Assembly: GCF_009380135.2 (NCBI RefSeq)
Contig: NZ_WHUT02000005.1
Coordinates: 62,001-126,000 of the forward strand
Source of the DNA: Fertoeibacter niger
GTDB lineage: Bacteria; Pseudomonadota; Alphaproteobacteria; Rhodobacterales; Rhodobacteraceae
DNA length: 64,000 bases
Reading direction: 5' to 3'
The stretch's first letter is position 1. Every line of letters starts with the position of its first letter. The notes beneath the pieces were generated by a model. That model was not told the origin of the DNA. It worked only from the letters and a program-made list of their open reading frames with translations, and made no database searches. The position numbers were made by a program, and so were the translations under genes. Below are positions 61,129 through 64,000 of this stretch, one piece after another.

Positions 61129-61157
61129 TGGACAAGCCTGTGACAGTTTGATATAGG
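61129..61157 (+). promoter_or_regulatory. Sigma-70-type promoter of rpsU
   Basis: TGGACA (61129-61134), a 17-base spacer, then TATAGG (61152-61157). The leader that follows contains a small TGCAC-AATC-GTGCA hairpin and AGGAAGGTGG before the ATG. Confidence 0.75.
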
Positions 61158-61210
61158 CCGCCAGCCTGCACAATCGTGCAACTTTAACCTAGGAAGGTGG
61201 TGACAACCAC

Positions 61211-61417
61211 ATGCAGGTCAGCGTCCGCGACAACAACGTCGAGCAAGCCCTTCGGGCCCTCAAGAAAAAGCTCCAGCGCGAAGGCGTGTTCCGCGAAATG
61301 AAGCTCAAGCAGCATTTCGAGAAACCCTCCGTCAAGCGCGCCCGTGAGCAAGCCGAAGCCGTGCGCCGTGCGCGCAAGCTCGCGCGCAAGAAGGCCCAAC
61401 GCGAAGGCGGTCTCTAA
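61211..61417 (+). CDS. rpsU: 30S ribosomal protein S21
   Basis: 68 residues, very basic: [20 protein letters not shown], then repeated [10 protein letters not shown] near the C terminus. It binds the 16S 3' end near the anti-Shine-Dalgarno and aids initiation. The codon use is more even than in neighbours, as expected for a highly expressed gene. Monocistronic, with its own promoter and terminator. Confidence 0.97.
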   Translation: MQVSVRDNNVEQALRALKKKLQREGVFREMKLKQHFEKPSVKRAREQAEAVRRARKLARKKAQREGGL

Positions 61418-61461
61418 GACGTTTGCGTAAGCTGTGGCAGGGAAACCTGCCATCCGAAGGG

Positions 61462-61493
61462 CCCCCGCACGCGAGTGTCGGGGGTTTTTCTTT
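61462..61493 (+). terminator. Intrinsic terminator of rpsU
   Basis: CCCCCGCAC-GCGA-GTGTCGGGGG followed by TTTTTCTTT, a classical GC hairpin with T-run 45 bases after the rpsU stop. Confidence 0.92.
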
Positions 61494-61502
61494 GACAGCC
61501 AG

Positions 61503-61554
61503 AATTTTCGCAGAAAATTCGTCCTGATCGCATGACAAATTTTCTGCGAAAATT
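61503..61554. repeat. Perfect 17-bp AT-rich inverted repeat
   Basis: AATTTTCGCAGAAAATT (61503-61519) and AATTTTCTGCGAAAATT (61538-61554) are exact reverse complements, spaced by 18 bases. Each arm is itself nearly palindromic. They lie between the rpsU terminator and the stop codon of the Lrp gene, and could act as that gene's terminator. A related 12-base core occurs after rnr. Confidence 0.8.
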
Positions 61555-61560
61555 TTGCGC

Positions 61561-62019
61561 CTAAACCGGCACCGCCGTGGTCTTGAACACCGTGCGCAGC
61601 GCGAAGCTGGAATGCATCTGCGCCACACCGGGCAGGCGGGCCAGATATTGCCGGTGGATGCGGGCGAAATCCTCGGTGTCCTGCGCGACAACCTTCAGCA
61701 GGTAATCCGCCGTGCCCGCCATCAGGTGACATTCCAGAATGTCGGGCACCCGGGCGACCTCGCGTTCAAAGGCCTCCAGCACCTCATCGGCCTGGCCGGA
61801 CAGTGTGATTTCCACGAAAACCGTGGTGGGCCGCCCCAGACGGCGGGCGTTCAGCAGGGCGACATAGCCAGCGATGAAGCCCTCTTCCTCCAGCCGTTGC
61901 ACGCGGCGGTGGCAGGCCGAGGGTGACAGGTTCACCCGTTCCGACAGTTCCTGATTGGTGATGCGGCCTTCCTTTTGCAGAACGGTCAGTATGCGGCGGT
62001 CTGTCGCGTCAAGGTCCAT
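61561..62019 (-). CDS. Lrp/AsnC-family transcriptional regulator
   Basis: 152 residues. An N-terminal HTH ([38 protein letters not shown]) and a C-terminal RAM/AsnC ligand domain. It is divergent from ald, 138 bases apart, so it is very likely the alanine-responsive activator of ald (AldR type). This rests on the conserved divergent pairing. Confidence 0.93.
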   Translation of the reverse strand: MDLDATDRRILTVLQKEGRITNQELSERVNLSPSACHRRVQRLEEEGFIAGYVALLNARRLGRPTTVFVEITLSGQADEVLEAFEREVARVPDILECHLMAGTADYLLKVVAQDTEDFARIHRQYLARLPGVAQMHSSFALRTVFKTTAVPV

Positions 62020-62157
62020 GGTTGCGGTGGTTTCTTTCGCAGGATCGGGGTTCAGGTGAAGAAGCTACCACAGCACCCACGCCGCGCCACCCCAGAAATC
62101 AAAACTCCACCAGCCAAACTGCGGCACACTGAAGGCCACAACGTCTGGGAGGACATC

Positions 62158-63276
62158 ATGAAAATCGGTTGCCCGAAAGAGATCAAGCCGCAGGAATTCC
62201 GCGTGGGCCTGACGCCGCATGCCGCTCGCGAGGCGGTGGCGCATGGGCATACGGTGCTGGTGGAGACGGGGGCGGGCACAGGCTCCGGTTTCACCGATGC
62301 CGATTACATCGCCGCGGGGGCGCAGATCATCGGCACGGCGGAAGAGCTGTTCGCCAGCGCCGACATGATCGTGAAGGTGAAGGAGCCTCAGGCGGTGGAG
62401 CGTGCCAGACTGCGCGAAGGCCAAGTGCTGTTCACCTATCTGCATCTGGCCCCCGACCCCGACCAGACCCGCGACTTGCTGGCCAGCGGAGTCACCGCGA
62501 TTGCCTATGAAACCGTGACCGATGACCGGGGCGGCCTGCCGCTGCTGGCGCCCATGTCCGAGGTGGCGGGCCGGCTGGCCCCGCAGGTGGGGGCCTGGAC
62601 GCTGCAAAAGGCCAATGGCGGGCGCGGCGTATTGCTGGGCGGCGTGCCGGGCGTGGGGCCTGCGCGCGTGGTGGTGATCGGCGGCGGGGTGGTGGGCACC
62701 CATGCAGGCAAGATCGCGGCAGGCATGGGGGCCGATGTGACGGTGCTTGACCGGTCCTTGCCCCGGCTGCGCTATCTGGATGATGTGTTCGGCCGCGATT
62801 TCAAATCGGTCTATGCCAGCGCGGGCAATACGGCCGAACTGGTGGCCGAGGCTGATCTGGTGATCGGGGCGGTGCTGATCCCGGGGGCAGCCGCCCCGAA
62901 ACTGGTCAGCCGCGCGCAACTGGCCACGATGAAGCCCGGCGCGGCCATTGTCGATGTGGCGATCGACCAGGGCGGCTGTTTCGAGACCAGCCGTGCCACA
63001 ACACATCAGGATCCGATCTATGCGGTGGACGGCATCATGCATTACTGCGTGGCCAACATGCCGGGTGCGGTGGCCCGCACCTCGACCCTGGCACTGGGCA
63101 ATGCCACCCTGCCCTTCCTGCTGGCACTGGCCGACAAGGGCTGGAAACAGGCCTGTGCCGATGACCCGCACCTGCTGGCGGGTCTGAACACCCATGCCGG
63201 CCACCTGACCTATGATGCGGTGGGCAAGGCCCTGGGCATCGACGTGCTGGCCCCGAAACTGGCGCTGCAACGCTGA
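62158..63276 (+). CDS. ald: Alanine dehydrogenase
   Basis: 372 residues. NAD-dependent interconversion of L-alanine and pyruvate plus ammonium. [20 protein letters not shown] opens the protein. The NAD fold has [22 protein letters not shown], and the catalytic His and Lys regions ([21 protein letters not shown]) are typical. GGGAGGA precedes the ATG. It allows growth on alanine and may aid nitrogen assimilation, under the Lrp protein. Confidence 0.97.
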   Translation: MKIGCPKEIKPQEFRVGLTPHAAREAVAHGHTVLVETGAGTGSGFTDADYIAAGAQIIGTAEELFASADMIVKVKEPQAVERARLREGQVLFTYLHLAPDPDQTRDLLASGVTAIAYETVTDDRGGLPLLAPMSEVAGRLAPQVGAWTLQKANGGRGVLLGGVPGVGPARVVVIGGGVVGTHAGKIAAGMGADVTVLDRSLPRLRYLDDVFGRDFKSVYASAGNTAELVAEADLVIGAVLIPGAAAPKLVSRAQLATMKPGAAIVDVAIDQGGCFETSRATTHQDPIYAVDGIMHYCVANMPGAVARTSTLALGNATLPFLLALADKGWKQACADDPHLLAGLNTHAGHLTYDAVGKALGIDVLAPKLALQR

Positions 63277-63292
63277 CGCAACTGCGGGCCCG

Positions 63293-64000
63293 TCAATGCG
63301 GATCTGCCGACAAAACCTCCAGCCGGCCAATGGTCTGCGCCGTGGCGACACCGGTGGCCGGCAGGCCGTGATCGGCCTGAAACAGGGATACCTGCCGTTT
63401 TGTGGCCGGGCCGAAATCGCCGTCCACCATCAGGCTGTAGCCCAGACCGCGCAACAGGCGCTGCAACCGGGCCACCGGCTCGCCCCGTGCGCCCACACGC
63501 AGCTCCACCGGGTTCGTCTCGGCGGGCGCCGCCGCACCGCCCGCGAATTTCTTGTAGGCCCTGGCCATTTTCGGCGCATAATCCGCGACATTCGCCGGAC
63601 CGTTGTAAATGCGGGCAAAGGCAGGCCAGTCGCGGGCGTTGAGTTCGTCGCGCAGCCCGCGCTTGGTGATGAAGGCCAGCATCACTTCCACCTGCCCGGT
63701 CACACCCTGCATCGTGCGTTCCGCCATGGCCTTGGGCGTGCCATAGCCCAGCCACTCGCCATTCTCGCCCAGCACCTGCCCCACGCCCCAGGAGCAGGCC
63801 GCATAGGCCGCCTGTTCATTGATCCCCGCAGCGCGTTCCAGCAGTTTGTAGCGCGCGGTCTGCGTGTTGGGATAGGGAATCGCACCCCAGGATTTGCTGG
63901 CCAGCCCCTGCTTCACCGCCTCGGCGCGCTCGGCGCTGGTCAGCCCGTCCCAGCGGTAGAAGACATGGTATTCATAAAGGATCAGCGGCATCTTCTTGCC
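63293..64000 (-). CDS. N-acetylmuramidase-like protein with peptidoglycan-binding domain (5' end outside window)
   Basis: 236 residues visible; the frame stays open to the last base, so the start lies beyond. The DUF3380-type muramidase domain shows LILYEYHVFYRW, AACSWGVGQVLG and FARIYNGPANVADYAPKMARAY. A PG_binding_1 domain (about 160-225, LRVGARGEPVARLQRLLRGL) ends the protein. This domain pair is frequent in phage endolysins, so the gene could mark a prophage edge or be a domesticated lysin; nothing else phage-like is in view. Confidence 0.85.
   Translation of the reverse strand, partial: GKKMPLILYEYHVFYRWDGLTSAERAEAVKQGLASKSWGAIPYPNTQTARYKLLERAAGINEQAAYAACSWGVGQVLGENGEWLGYGTPKAMAERTMQGVTGQVEVMLAFITKRGLRDELNARDWPAFARIYNGPANVADYAPKMARAYKKFAGGAAAPAETNPVELRVGARGEPVARLQRLLRGLGYSLMVDGDFGPATKRQVSLFQADHGLPATGVATAQTIGRLEVLSADPH

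Noticed and set aside
1-64000. Defence island, insertion sequence or integrated element
   Set aside because: No transposase, integrase, restriction or toxin-antitoxin gene was recognised. Gene content and apparent base composition are uniform and chromosomal.

Overview
The window is a dense, GC-rich stretch of chromosome from an alphaproteobacterium, most probably a member of the Rhodobacteraceae (Rhodobacter, Tabrizicola or Gemmobacter-like). Support comes from gene content rather than a marker gene: COQ9 next to rpsU, the TrcR (DUF1013) regulator, a membrane-anchored cytochrome c of the c-y/c552 type, a SelD fused to a flavoprotein domain, the dnaX-ybaB-recR block beside a small SRP RNA, and several families of short intergenic repeats with GGGATATTT or TTCGAAGG cores. 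Both edges cut genes: rnr on the left and a muramidase-like gene on the right. No intergenic gap exceeds about 275 bases.

Layout. 1-7.4 kb: 3' end of rnr, a lytic transglycosylase, cytochrome c', two tandem I78-type inhibitor lipoproteins, glutathione-dependent formaldehyde dehydrogenase, a membrane-anchored M15 peptidase behind an AT-rich leader, and a NYN-domain protein. 7.6-18.6 kb: pheT, elongator tRNA-Met, a HyuA-like protein with rpoN, then the convergent selenium pair (flavoprotein-SelD fusion and mnmH), then argE. 18.8-29.2 kb: a secreted protein of unknown function, the ybbP-ybbA ABC exporter divergent from tesA, yceI divergent from a D-lactate/2-hydroxyglutarate-type flavoprotein dehydrogenase, an MFS carrier, and the divergent heme genes hemC and hemE. 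29.3-38 kb: a secreted protein, a LysR regulator, LysE and hemF, a lipoprotein, the clpS/rsmC-like/SDR operon, a HAD phosphatase and a D,D-carboxypeptidase with a SPOR domain. 38-45 kb: a yejABEF peptide importer operon with a GT4 glycosyltransferase as its last gene. 45-53 kb: cytochrome c, pheA, an operon-like nudC/SRPBCC/hydrolase row, cpdB, a HAD phosphatase and a degenerate M24 protein. 53-64 kb: ffs, recR-ybaB-dnaX, a BNR-repeat protein, trcR, a RNase T2 family protein, quinone oxidoreductase-COQ9, rpsU, an Lrp regulator divergent from ald, and the partial muramidase.

Functional threads. Heme supply (hemC, hemE, aerobic hemF) sits with c-type cytochromes. SelD makes selenophosphate and MnmH uses it for 2-selenouridine in tRNA. 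Several genes act on peptidoglycan or on peptides from it: the transglycosylase, the M15 and S11 peptidases, the muramidase and possibly Yej. No prophage, CRISPR array, insertion sequence or defence island was found, except that the right-edge muramidase belongs to a family common in phages.

The least ordinary material is intergenic. There are near-identical 52-bp repeats at 10084 and 29988, a second repeat subtype at 1056 and 16273, a perfect 17-bp inverted repeat at 61503-61554, and three different inverted repeats in the yceI promoter region. Several enzymes also have changed catalytic residues: the SDR at 33098, the M24 protein at 51993 and the RNase T2 protein at 58743. I found no clearly undescribed multi-gene system.
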